Positions 41,028 to 49,176 of a stretch of DNA of 52,079 nucleotides are shown here, piece by piece. Both the position numbers and the translations under genes were made by a program. Numbering within the stretch: the first letter of the stretch is position 1; every line of letters begins with the position of its first letter. The stretch comes from Veillonella seminalis (GTDB lineage: Bacteria > Bacillota > Negativicutes > Veillonellales > Veillonellaceae). The notes beneath the pieces were generated by a model, which worked only from the letters and a program-made list of their open reading frames with translations, ran no database searches and had not been told where the DNA came from. Where the stretch lies: positions 1 through 52,079 of the forward strand of contig NZ_RQUZ01000014.1 of the NCBI RefSeq assembly GCF_003992065.1. Reading direction: 5' to 3'.

Positions 41028-42554
41028 TCACGCTTCACTAATAACTCGAATAGTTTTCAAAGTTTTGTCGGCACAGCCGTTTGGTACGAAGCCCATGACT
41101 TGTCGCTCTTTTATATATGCCAATACGGCAGGAGTAATACGTTCCCCCACACTGACAAAGGGAATGCCTGGCGGATAATAGCTGATAGTTTCACCGCTAA
41201 GTTTTCCTTCTGCATCCGCTAAATTAACTGTTACGGTTTGACTGTAAAAACCCTCGCGCGGTGTCAATACCACTTCCGGCTTCGTTAATTGCGTACCTGT
41301 TGCCAAAGGGCCTTCAGCCGTAACCGCTTGTTTGGCATTTGTCTGTGTCCCCGGTGAAGTTACACCGAGTATCTGAGCCGATACATTTTGCACAGCCTTA
41401 ACCAGTCGTTTAATACTTTCTTTCGTATCACCGATAGTAATGAGTACCAATACATGATAAGCCTGCACCAATTCCACTTCGATACCTTCTTGGCGAAGGC
41501 GCTTTTCAGCTTCAACACCGGTAAGCCCCAGTTCATAAAAATCTATGAGCACTTTAGTGGCATCATAAGCATAAATAGCATTAAAATCTTCAGCGGCCGG
41601 CACTTTAATCCCCGGAATTTGCTGCAGGTCACGACGTAATTCCATGGCTAATTGCTCAGCTTCTGTGACCAACTCATGACCTTCCGTGGCCATTTGTTGG
41701 CGAGCCATATCGAGACTGGCCAGGAATATATAATTCGGACTGGTACTTTGTAAAATCTGATGTACCTGGGTAATACGACGTTCATTGATCAGCGAACCTT
41801 GACCGTGAAGCATAGATGTCTGTGTCAAAGACCCGATAAGTTTATGTGTACTCTGTGCTACCAAATCGGCTCCGCAGGCTAAAGCACTTTTCGGCAATTT
41901 TTCACCAAACTGTAAATGAGCTCCATGAGCCTCATCAACCAATACAATAACACCTCGTCTATGCGCCGATGCAACTATGGCTTCCAAATCAATGGCAATA
42001 CCATAATAATTCGGATTAACCAAAACGATGGCTTTAGCTTCCGGATGCTCAGCCAATACCCGTTCCACCTCTTCGGGTGTTGTGCCCAAAGGTACACCCC
42101 AACGCTCATCAAAACGTCCTTCCAAATAGACCGGCTTAGCTCCGCTTAAAATTAAACCGCCCATTACTGAGCGGTGTGCTTCACGAGGAATAATAATCGT
42201 ATCACCGGCTCCTACCGTGCCCATAATCATAGTCTCTATCAAAGCGGTAGTACCATTGATCGAAAACCATGTATGATCAGCCCCATATAACTGAGCGGCC
42301 AAGTCCTGCGCTTCTTTAAGCGAGCCTTCCGGTTCATGCAAATCATCCAACGCATACATGACGCCCAAATCATACGGCAAAGCCGGCTCCATCCACAATT
42401 TTAACGTGTGCGGTGCACCGACTCCCAATTTATGGCCCGGCGTATGAAAAGCCGCAAAACGCTCCACTTTATAAGCTTCCAAGGCTTCTACAAAGGGCAT
42501 GCGTGATTGATTCAATGCTATATTATTATTTTGTGATTGTGTATCTGTTTTCAA
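41028..42554 (-). CDS. Orn/Lys/Arg-type PLP decarboxylase (YaaO type)
   Basis: A 508-residue fold-type I PLP enzyme. It has HTPGHKLGVGAPH in the N-terminal part, TWFSINGTTALIETMI, DEAHGAHLQFGEKLP, and the PLP-lysine segment AQSTHKLIGSLTQTSM. The C-terminal domain has the family element YYPPGIPFVSVGERITP. It probably decarboxylates arginine, lysine or ornithine for polyamine supply; the substrate cannot be told from motifs alone. The start is TTG at 42552-42554 with GAGG 8 nt before it. tmk follows after 10 nt. Confidence 0.9.
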   Translation of the reverse strand: MKTDTQSQNNNIALNQSRMPFVEALEAYKVERFAAFHTPGHKLGVGAPHTLKLWMEPALPYDLGVMYALDDLHEPEGSLKEAQDLAAQLYGADHTWFSINGTTALIETMIMGTVGAGDTIIIPREAHRSVMGGLILSGAKPVYLEGRFDERWGVPLGTTPEEVERVLAEHPEAKAIVLVNPNYYGIAIDLEAIVASAHRRGVIVLVDEAHGAHLQFGEKLPKSALACGADLVAQSTHKLIGSLTQTSMLHGQGSLINERRITQVHQILQSTSPNYIFLASLDMARQQMATEGHELVTEAEQLAMELRRDLQQIPGIKVPAAEDFNAIYAYDATKVLIDFYELGLTGVEAEKRLRQEGIEVELVQAYHVLVLITIGDTKESIKRLVKAVQNVSAQILGVTSPGTQTNAKQAVTAEGPLATGTQLTKPEVVLTPREGFYSQTVTVNLADAEGKLSGETISYYPPGIPFVSVGERITPAVLAYIKERQVMGFVPNGCADKTLKTIRVISEA

Positions 42555-42694
42555 AAGTAGAACCTCTTTTATATCTTTTCATTTACGTACATTACATATG
42601 TATATTATATACGAAATTTTGTTGCAAATATAATACACATAAATCATATACGTAATCTTTGTACAGCTATATAGTTTATTAAACCGCTAAATAG

Positions 42695-43198
42695 CTATTT
42701 ATAGGTTTCTACAAAATACTGACGCAATTCCTGGCCGCGTTCATTGCTTGTTTTAATGCGATCTAACGCTTGACGCAATGAATCTTGCAAACGATATGTA
42801 TGAAGCTCCGACGGTTTCACCCAGGCAAAATCCGTGTGCTCATCCGACAAAATAACATTACGATCCGTTGTTTTGGCAATAAAAATAACACCCGTCAAAA
42901 ATTGAAGTTTATTACGTGCATAGGACCAAAGACCGGCCACATCTAAAAGCTCCACGGTAAGTTCTGTTTCTTCACGGACTTCACGCAAAGCCGCATCATG
43001 TAAATCTTCACCGAATTCCAGGCCGCCACCCGGAAATTCCCAAGGGCTGAGCCCTTCACGATCTTTCTTTTGTAACAATAAAATATCGCCTTCACAAAAA
43101 ATCATACATTTCACTGACATCCCCATACGCTTTGTTTGGCGTGGCCCGGCAGGAAACGAACGTTGCTTACGCGGTTTATGATTTTGTCGTACGAACAT
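42695..43198 (-). CDS. Nudix hydrolase
   Basis: A 167-residue Nudix protein with the box GGGLEFGEDLHDAALREVREETEL (pieces: GLEFGEDL and REVREETEL) after PWEFPGG. The box ends in EL where the consensus has Gly. A basic N-terminal extension (RQNHKPRKQRSFPAGPRQTKR) precedes the fold. Such proteins clean up oxidised nucleotides or cleave NDP-sugars; no specific substrate is visible. GGAGG lies before the ATG. A terminator separates it from the 65-residue gene upstream. Confidence 0.88.
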   Translation of the reverse strand: MFVRQNHKPRKQRSFPAGPRQTKRMGMSVKCMIFCEGDILLLQKKDREGLSPWEFPGGGLEFGEDLHDAALREVREETELTVELLDVAGLWSYARNKLQFLTGVIFIAKTTDRNVILSDEHTDFAWVKPSELHTYRLQDSLRQALDRIKTSNERGQELRQYFVETYK

Positions 43199-43230
43199 GT
43201 AATCCTCCGTCTTCCCTTATATCGAAAAAA

Positions 43231-43256
43231 GGAGACTATAGCTCCGTATAGTCTCC
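43231..43256 (-). terminator. Terminator of the 65-residue orphan gene
   Basis: Perfect 10-bp stem ggagactata / tatagtctcc with a 6-nt loop, then TTTTTTCG on the minus strand, 16 nt after the gene stop. Confidence 0.92.
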
Positions 43257-43272
43257 TGTGGTTACGCTGTGC

Positions 43273-43470
43273 TTACTTGCTATAAGCGGCCGCAAATTGC
43301 GTGCCGAGCGTTACATATTTTTCCATTTGCTGAATAACATCTCGCAACTGATGTCCATTCAATGTTTTTAACTCTTTGCCTTTAGAGGCATTATTAATAA
43401 TGTGAGAAATCTCGAAACCACTATATCCCAGCACCGATAAGCGGTTCGATAAACTTTTAATCTTGTTCAT
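43273..43470 (-). CDS. Small orphan protein, strongly promoted
   Basis: A 65-residue, mainly helical, basic-to-neutral protein starting MNKIKSLSNRLSVLGYSGFE. I do not recognise its family. AAGGAGG lies 8 nt before the ATG, and a perfect consensus promoter (TTGACA-17-TATAAT, 43658-43686) stands about 190 nt upstream, so the gene has a long leader and should be highly expressed. It has its own strong terminator and is therefore a single-gene unit inside the pth-nudix housekeeping block. No signal peptide or membrane segment is seen. It could be an abundant nucleoid-, ribosome- or RNA-associated protein, but that is only a guess from expression signals and size. Confidence 0.75.
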   Translation of the reverse strand: MNKIKSLSNRLSVLGYSGFEISHIINNASKGKELKTLNGHQLRDVIQQMEKYVTLGTQFAAAYSK

Positions 43471-43657
43471 AATCGAACCTCCTTGTTATTTAAAACTACA
43501 GCGATTTGGGTTAAAACCAACTGCTCAAAAGTGGTTGGGTTATTACCACATACCCTTTTCGACTGCACAGGAATGTTCAAAGATTATGACATTGTTGGGT
43601 TTAAAGTTCATCCTCCTCAAGCATTAACACTGACAATCTATTCCGGATAATAAAATT
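43471..43657 (-). promoter_or_regulatory. Long leader of the 65-residue gene with repeated AACCCAA
   Basis: The transcribed leader carries AACCCAA three times on the minus strand (43506-43512, 43535-43541, 43595-43601), the first-to-second distance 29 nt and the second-to-third 60 nt. A GAGGAGG site at 43611-43618 abuts an ATG with no spacing (23-codon frame to 43543), so it cannot initiate normally. A small CCAAC/GTTGG stem lies between two of the repeats. No known riboswitch class was recognised. Confidence 0.55.
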
Positions 43658-43686
43658 ATTATATCGAAATTGTTAAAACTTGTCAA
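43658..43686 (-). promoter_or_regulatory. Perfect consensus promoter of the 65-residue gene
   Basis: TTGACA (43681-43686), 17-nt spacer, TATAAT (43658-43663) on the minus strand. It is the only full-consensus sigma-70 type promoter I found in the window. The sequence from here to the pth stop (43687-43791) is A/T rich and holds nothing else that I can see. Confidence 0.88.
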
Positions 43687-43791
43687 GCGTTAATATTAAA
43701 AATTCTCACTTCCGCATTGTATGAACATCATTATATTCGTTACAATTACTTTTTTTACACAGTATATACGAAATCATCTTAAACACAGTAA

Positions 43792-44370
43792 TTACTGACG
43801 ACGCCCTTTACGAGGATTATATAAATTCATTCCTTTATCAAGCCCTACTTCTAAAGTGCCCAAAATAGCTTTGGCCATATCTTCGATACCTTTATTAACC
43901 TTATCCTGCTGTTCTTCCGGGAACGGTGCCAGCACATGATCGATGACAGTCCACTGCGGTAACGGACGACCGATACCGAAACGGAAATGCGGAAACTCGG
44001 ATGTGCCCATATGAGCAATCAAAGATTTAATCCCATTATGACCGCCGGCACTGCCATTAGGACGAATACGAATTTTACCGACCGGTAAATCCATGTCGTC
44101 ATAGACGCAGTACACATCTGAAGCATCAATTTTATAATAACGCATCAACGGACCCACAGATTCCCCACTGGCATTCATAAATGTCTGCGGTTTTACAAGG
44201 AGAACCTTCTCACCGTCAATTGTAATCGTCGTAATTAAAGCTTTAAAATCTTCACGCCACGGCGTATGAGCTTCTTTAGCCGCCATAGCGTCGATGACCA
44301 TAAATCCTATATTATGTTTTGTCTTTTCATATTCACGCCCCGGATTACCGAGCCCAACTACCATTTTCAC
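43792..44370 (-). CDS. pth: Peptidyl-tRNA hydrolase
   Basis: A 192-residue esterase that frees tRNA from prematurely released peptidyl-tRNA. It starts VVGLGNPGREYEKTKHNIGFMV with the catalytic His, then KPQTFMNASGESVGPLM and YDDMDLPVGKIRIRPNGSAGGHNGIKS, the full family set. The GTG at 44368-44370 has AAGGATG upstream; an ATG two codons later is possible. It follows prs as in the Bacillus prs-ctc-pth order, without ctc here. Confidence 0.96.
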   Translation of the reverse strand: MKMVVGLGNPGREYEKTKHNIGFMVIDAMAAKEAHTPWREDFKALITTITIDGEKVLLVKPQTFMNASGESVGPLMRYYKIDASDVYCVYDDMDLPVGKIRIRPNGSAGGHNGIKSLIAHMGTSEFPHFRFGIGRPLPQWTVIDHVLAPFPEEQQDKVNKGIEDMAKAILGTLEVGLDKGMNLYNPRKGRRQ

Positions 44371-44400
44371 TGTTTACATCCTTTATTCTACGAAAAACAG

Positions 44401-44426
44401 AACCTCCGGAACGAATTCCGGAGGTT
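44401..44426 (-). terminator. Terminator hairpin between prs and pth
   Basis: Perfect 11-bp stem aacctccggaa / ttccggaggtt with a 4-nt loop, followed by CTGTTTTTCG on the minus strand, 46 nt after the prs stop. Confidence 0.85.
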
Positions 44427-44471
44427 ACACACGTCGCTCTACAGAGGCATAAACAGCCGTGCAGAGAAAAA

Positions 44472-45425
44472 TTATTTATCAAACAAATTACTTACGGACA
44501 CTTCATGGAAGATACGCATAATAGCTTCACCCAATAAAGGTGCTACCGACAAGGACGTAATATTAGGTAATTTATGTTCTTCCGGTAAATCAATTGTATT
44601 AGTTACAATTAATTCTTTAATATTGGAGTTTGCAATACGTTCGCAAGCAGGATCGGTCAATACGGCATGCGTTACACAAGCCATAACCGATTTAGCACCG
44701 AATTCTTTGAGTGCTTTGGCGCCTTCAACCAAAGATCCGGCTGTATCAACAATATCGTCGATAATGATACAGTTTTTACCTTCTACATTACCGATTAAGT
44801 TCATAACTTTAGCCACACCCGGTTGCGGACGTTTCTTTTCAATAATCGCGATTGGTGCACCGATGCGGTCAGCCAAATCACGCGCACGCGTTACACCGCC
44901 AAGGTCAGGCGATACAACGATTAAATCTTCCATTTTCTTTTCGTTAATATATTTTGCCAAGATGGAGGCACCGAACAAGTGGTCCACCGGCACGTTGAAA
45001 AAGCCTTGAATCTGACCGGCATGAAGGTCAATCGTTACCAAACGAGTGATACCGGCCGTCTGCATTAAATCAGCCACCAATTTAGCCGTAATTGGTTCAC
45101 GACCGCGAGTTTTACGGTCTTGACGGGCATACCCGTAATACGGTACTACCGCCGTAATATGACGCGCAGAGGCACGTTTTAAGGCATCGGCCATTACTAA
45201 TAACTCTACTAAATTATCATTTACCGGATAGCTGGTAGGTTGCACAATAAATACATCTTTACCGCGCACGCTTTCATCAATCATAATCTGAACTTCGCCA
45301 TTGTTGAAACGACCTACAAATGCTTCGCCTAAAGGTAAGCCTAAGTAATCACAGATTTCTTTCGCCAACTCCGGATTCGCATTACCTGTGAAAATTTTAA
45401 GTTTCTTACCGTCTTCAAATGCCAT
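44472..45425 (-). CDS. prs: Ribose-phosphate pyrophosphokinase
   Basis: A 317-residue enzyme that makes PRPP from ribose 5-phosphate and ATP, the precursor for nucleotides, histidine and tryptophan. It has [20 protein letters not shown]-type flexible loop (pieces: [13 protein letters not shown]), the [14 protein letters not shown] segment with the catalytic His, [16 protein letters not shown], and the PRPP loop [14 protein letters not shown] near 218. Length is typical. Its promoter is at 45487-45515. purR and glmU lie just upstream, so regulator and enzyme of PRPP metabolism are neighbours. Confidence 0.97.
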   Translation of the reverse strand: MAFEDGKKLKIFTGNANPELAKEICDYLGLPLGEAFVGRFNNGEVQIMIDESVRGKDVFIVQPTSYPVNDNLVELLVMADALKRASARHITAVVPYYGYARQDRKTRGREPITAKLVADLMQTAGITRLVTIDLHAGQIQGFFNVPVDHLFGASILAKYINEKKMEDLIVVSPDLGGVTRARDLADRIGAPIAIIEKKRPQPGVAKVMNLIGNVEGKNCIIIDDIVDTAGSLVEGAKALKEFGAKSVMACVTHAVLTDPACERIANSNIKELIVTNTIDLPEEHKLPNITSLSVAPLLGEAIMRIFHEVSVSNLFDK

Positions 45426-45486
45426 GATTCAATACCCCTTTTGCTAATTAATAACTTCGTTGCTCCTAGCAAACCTCATCTTTATT

Positions 45487-45515
45487 ATTGTATACTATTA
45501 CCGCCTACAATGCAA
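45487..45515 (-). promoter_or_regulatory. Promoter of prs
   Basis: TTGCAT (45510-45515), 17-nt spacer, TACAAT (45487-45492) on the minus strand, about 60 nt before the prs start. Confidence 0.55.
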
Positions 45516-45534
45516 AAAAGTAAACAACTTTTTT

Positions 45535-46914
45535 CTATTTTTTCTTGAATGTGTCGTCAGTTACCCAATTTTCTTTGACAATCTGGCGAGCCCGACCTAC
45601 TGCCAAAGATTTAGTCGGTACATCTTTGGTAATTGTGGAACCGGCACCGATATAACTGTAATCACCGACTGAAACAGGGGCTACTAAATTGGAGTTACAG
45701 CCTACAAACGCACCGTCACCGATCTTGGTACGGTGTTTTAATTTACCGTCATAGTTAACCGTAATCGTACCGCAACCGATATTGACACCGCTACCTACAT
45801 CGCTGTCGCCGATATACGATAAATGAGGGAATTTAGTCCCCTTACCGACAATACTGTTTTTCACTTCCACAAAGTTGCCGATGTGAACAGATTCACCGAT
45901 TACGGTGTTAGGACGTAAATGTACATACGGTCCGATATCGGCACCGTCTTTTACTTCACAATCATGTGCATACGTAAAATGCATAACCACTTCATTGCCA
46001 ACATTCACATTCGTCAAGCGGCTGTGCGGTCCGATTTTACAACCTTCACCGATAACAGTTTCACCTTCAAGCAAGGTACCCGGTAAAATAACCGTATCAG
46101 CTCCGATGACAACTTCAGGAGCAATATACGTAGATGCGGGATCAATAATGGTAACACCCAGATCCATGAAATGACGACTGGTGCGTTCACGCAAAATGCG
46201 TTCCGCTTCCGCCAACTGAGCACGCGAGTTAACGCCTAAAGACTCTTCTTCATTCGTCATCATATACGCACTTACACGGTCGCCCTGATTTACCAAAATT
46301 CCTACTACATCGGTAATATAGAGTTCGCCCTGCGCATTATCATCAGATAACTGTTCCAAGCATGGCCATAATTTTTCGCTGTCAAAAGCATACATACCGG
46401 TATTGATTTCCTGCACAGCCAATTCTTCCGGCTTACCGTCTTTTTCTTCAACAATGCGAAGAACCTTACCCGTACCGTCTTCACGAATAATTCGGCCGTA
46501 ACCGGTAGGATTAGCCATATGAGCCGTCAAAACAGTAGCTGCTGCGCCGGTTTCTTCATGTTCTTTTAAAAGTGCTTCCAAGGATTCACGTGTAACGAGC
46601 GGTGTGTCTCCGCAAAGCAATAAAATGGTCCCTTTGTAATCGCCCAATAAAGGTTTAGCCTGTTTTACAGCATGACCGGTACCTTTTTGCTCGGTTTGAG
46701 TTACGAATTCAGCCGTATCACCCAAATACGCCTGCACCGCTTCACCGCCAAAGCCGACAATAACTACATTGCGTTCTGTACCGACAGTTTTTACCGTTTC
46801 GAGCACACGCTCCACCATGGGCTTGCCCGCTACAGGGTGCAATACTTTCGGTAATTTGGACTTCATACGAGTTCCCTTACCGGCCGCTAAAATCAAAGAT
46901 GTTATAGGTTTCAT
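45535..46914 (-). CDS. glmU: Bifunctional GlmU: N-acetylglucosamine-1-phosphate uridyltransferase and acetyltransferase
   Basis: A 459-residue bifunctional enzyme making UDP-GlcNAc for peptidoglycan and lipopolysaccharide. The N-terminal uridyltransferase has LAAGKGTRMKSKLPKVLHPVAG (pieces: AAGKGTRM, KVLHPVAGKPM) and the C-terminal left-handed beta-helix carries hexapeptide repeats with HIGNFVEVKNS and YIGDSDVGSGVNIGCGTI. It starts 4 nt after the purR stop, with GGAGG within the purR end. The two belong to one operon. Confidence 0.97.
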   Translation of the reverse strand: MKPITSLILAAGKGTRMKSKLPKVLHPVAGKPMVERVLETVKTVGTERNVVIVGFGGEAVQAYLGDTAEFVTQTEQKGTGHAVKQAKPLLGDYKGTILLLCGDTPLVTRESLEALLKEHEETGAAATVLTAHMANPTGYGRIIREDGTGKVLRIVEEKDGKPEELAVQEINTGMYAFDSEKLWPCLEQLSDDNAQGELYITDVVGILVNQGDRVSAYMMTNEEESLGVNSRAQLAEAERILRERTSRHFMDLGVTIIDPASTYIAPEVVIGADTVILPGTLLEGETVIGEGCKIGPHSRLTNVNVGNEVVMHFTYAHDCEVKDGADIGPYVHLRPNTVIGESVHIGNFVEVKNSIVGKGTKFPHLSYIGDSDVGSGVNIGCGTITVNYDGKLKHRTKIGDGAFVGCNSNLVAPVSVGDYSYIGAGSTITKDVPTKSLAVGRARQIVKENWVTDDTFKKK

Positions 46915-46918
46915 ACAA

Positions 46919-47743
46919 TTAGGCCTCCTTATCAGCCTCTAAATCTACAGGTTGAATATCAATAGTACGCGTTTCTTCATCAACACCGTTAAGAATTAAC
47001 AAAGCTTCACAATCATTAACTACTTTAGGATCCGGCGTTGATACCAATACACCGATACCTACCACCGTGCCGCCCATTTCGGTAACCAGCTCACGCATAC
47101 CGTTAGCCGTGCCGCCCGCTTTCATAAAATCATCAATAAGCAATACCTTAGATTTAGGCGGAATCGCCCGTTTCGTCAGCGACATAGTCTGAATACGGCG
47201 ATTGGAACCGGTAACGTAATTAATACTGATTGAAGACCCTTCCGTTACCTTACTGTCACGACGAGCAATAACGAGCGGTTTATTAAATGCTCTGGCTACC
47301 ATAACGGCTAGCGGAATTCCTTTCGTTTCCACCGTCATAATATAATCCGGATTACGGTCTGCAAATCGAGTCATAAATATCTCACCCAAACGACTCGCAA
47401 TATGCCAATCATATAAAATATCCGACATATACAAGAAACCGCCCGGAATGACCCGGTCCGGTTCTTGTAAGCGCTGCTGTACTTCGCGAAGAACGGACAT
47501 AGCCCGTTCCCCTTGGCGATATGGAATAAAACGGACACCGCCGGCTACCCCGGCTACCGTTTCCAAAGACCCTAATGAAAAATGTTGCAAAGCTGTTTTC
47601 ACCGAACTTAAATCTTCACTGAGTGTGGACTTTGCAATATCAAAAAAATCGCAAAAATATCGTAAAGATATCAATTCTTGCGGAGAATCTACCAACAGTT
47701 TAGTAAGCGCTACCATGCGCTCAACGCGTCGCACTTTTTCCAC
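46919..47743 (-). CDS. purR: PurR-type PRPP-binding transcription regulator
   Basis: A 274-residue regulator with an N-terminal winged helix (RRVERMVALTKLLVDSPQELISL, in pieces) and a phosphoribosyltransferase-like C-terminal domain. The PRPP loop is VLLIDDFMKAGGTANGM (about 197-213), with the SINYVTGSNRRIQTMSL segment in between. In Bacillus, PurR represses purine genes and PRPP releases it. The start is GTG at 47741-47743, with AAGGAGG 6 nt upstream, rather than an ATG 16 codons earlier. glmU follows by 4 nt, and prs lies beyond. Confidence 0.92.
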   Translation of the reverse strand: MEKVRRVERMVALTKLLVDSPQELISLRYFCDFFDIAKSTLSEDLSSVKTALQHFSLGSLETVAGVAGGVRFIPYRQGERAMSVLREVQQRLQEPDRVIPGGFLYMSDILYDWHIASRLGEIFMTRFADRNPDYIMTVETKGIPLAVMVARAFNKPLVIARRDSKVTEGSSISINYVTGSNRRIQTMSLTKRAIPPKSKVLLIDDFMKAGGTANGMRELVTEMGGTVVGIGVLVSTPDPKVVNDCEALLILNGVDEETRTIDIQPVDLEADKEA

Positions 47744-48095
47744 TGTATACCTCCTTATACAAAAAAATAACGTTGCCGACTTTGCCCACAACCTTGTTCT
47801 TTTTTAAGGATACCACAAAATGCCTCGAAAATACATACTTTGACGGTAAAAATCCATACATTCAAGGTTAATTTTCATCTGAACGTTCGTAGTATTCAAG
47901 TATCTTTCAAGAGTGGATAATCAAATAGCAGGAACTTTTAATCCGTTGATAAATAACAAAAGAGACCGTAACCGAAACGAGGAAATGTCCTCATTTTGGT
48001 TACAGCCTCTTAAGCTGCATTTTAGATGTTAATAATTGAATTCATATAAATTAATTCATACAACGTACTAACGCTTCTCTAAAATCTTATCCCAT
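47744..48095. other. 352-nt spacer between purR and the 3D-domain gene
   Basis: No gene found. It holds the terminator at 47960-48011 and the upstream region of purR, including CGAACGTTCA at about 47880-47889, which contains the CGAAC core of PurR-type boxes. A weak purR promoter with GGTATCCTT was the best I could find. Confidence 0.4.
47960..48011 (-). terminator. Terminator of the 3D-domain gene at 48096
   Basis: A long stem, aagagaccgtaaccgaaacgagga and tcctcattttggttacagcctctt with a few mismatches and a 4-nt loop; TTGTTATTTA follows on the minus strand. Confidence 0.8.
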
Positions 48096-48914
48096 TTACT
48101 CTAAAATATAAACCTTAACGGTTTGTCGACCAAAATCTATGGCCTCACCATGAGAATCCATGGCTAAATCGATACGATTACCAATAATATCGCCGCCGGT
48201 ATCATCCGCGACTGCATATCCGTAGCCCTCGACATAAACCGCTGTGCCTAACGGAATCACATTCGGATCCACTGACACATAACCGCGTTTTAATAAATTA
48301 CCTCGTGCCGTATAATGCGAATTACCTGCATCATACGCCGAATAGGCCGTGGCATTCATTGTAAGAGTCTTTTTATACTCTGTCGGAACACCTCGCTCTT
48401 TAGCTAAGAGCGCCATTGTCTTACTGTCCACTTCACCGGTTACAGGCAATCCGTTTGCCTTCTGGAAACGTTTTAAAGCATCAGCTGTACCATTGCCAAA
48501 AATACCGTCAATAGAACCCGGTGAAAAACCACTGTGGGCTAAACGAGCCTGCAAATCGGAAACCGAGCGACCTCGATCACCAAAACGTGACACTTCTACG
48601 CTATTGCGCACATTGCGAGACTGTTGTGCTACTGCAAATTTTTTATTGTTCTCTTTCATCGCTGCCAAGGTGTTACTGTCCACCTTACCCGTAGCGGATA
48701 AGCCGTTTTGCTTTTGGAACATGCGCACCGCATATTCCGTATTATTACCGAAAACACCGTCGGCTGTATCAACAAGGTACCCCTGCGTAATCATCAAACG
48801 CTGAACATAAGTAACCTCGCTGCCACGATCGCCGCGTCCTACATCAGCCAATACTACTGAAGTACAAGCCATTAGAAACGTCAAGAGAACTGTCACTATT
48901 CTAAGTTTTCTCAA
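48096..48914 (-). CDS. Secreted protein with two peptidoglycan-binding repeats and a 3D domain
   Basis: A 272-residue exported protein: signal peptide (about 1-24, TVLLTFLMACTSVVLA), two PG_binding_1 repeats (GDRGSEVTYVQRLMITQGYL and GDRGRSVSDLQARLAHSGF), and a C-terminal 3D domain with PNVIPLGTAVYVEGYGYAVADDTGGDIIGNRIDLAMDSH, in pieces, as in YocH/YabE enzymes. It likely cuts or remodels peptidoglycan. A TTG at 48912-48914 preceded by GAGGTGG is my start; an upstream GTG at 48923 lacks a spaced site. A second 3D protein is at 26996-28000. Confidence 0.85.
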   Translation of the reverse strand: MRKLRIVTVLLTFLMACTSVVLADVGRGDRGSEVTYVQRLMITQGYLVDTADGVFGNNTEYAVRMFQKQNGLSATGKVDSNTLAAMKENNKKFAVAQQSRNVRNSVEVSRFGDRGRSVSDLQARLAHSGFSPGSIDGIFGNGTADALKRFQKANGLPVTGEVDSKTMALLAKERGVPTEYKKTLTMNATAYSAYDAGNSHYTARGNLLKRGYVSVDPNVIPLGTAVYVEGYGYAVADDTGGDIIGNRIDLAMDSHGEAIDFGRQTVKVYILE

Positions 48915-48923
48915 TATTTCCAC

Positions 48924-49176
48924 CTCGTATCTAAATGCAATATTATTTTACTTTATTTTGGGAATTTTGTCAAAAAACACCCACTTTTATCAATTATAAT
49001 CACCACTTTACTCATAAAAAACAAATGTTTTTCCCACTTCGATTAAAATCTTCGATTTATTTGCACATTTTATTGTATATTTAATTGCTGTTTAGTAAAT
49101 AAATATCGAAATTAAAAGGACTGTTACTCTTTTAAGGGTAACAGTCCCAATCATTAATCGTTATCATTTCAACTGA
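48924..49176. other. A/T-rich spacer with the terminator of nhaA copy 1
   Basis: Non-coding. The stem ggactgttac / gtaacagtcc (49118-49127 and 49138-49147) ends the upstream antiporter gene. I see nothing else beyond low-complexity A/T sequence. Confidence 0.5.
49118..49147 (-). terminator. Terminator of nhaA copy 1
   Basis: Perfect 10-bp stem with a 10-nt loop and a minus-strand TTTTAATTT tail, 30 nt after the stop codon. Confidence 0.85.

Noticed and set aside
43543-43611. A 22-residue frame in the leader of the 65-residue gene
   Set aside because: Its ATG abuts GGAGG with no spacing, so initiation is unlikely; kept only as part of the leader description.
44266-45009. A 247-codon plus-strand frame
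   Set aside because: It is antisense to pth and prs, both of which have full family motifs; it is a shadow of their codon usage.
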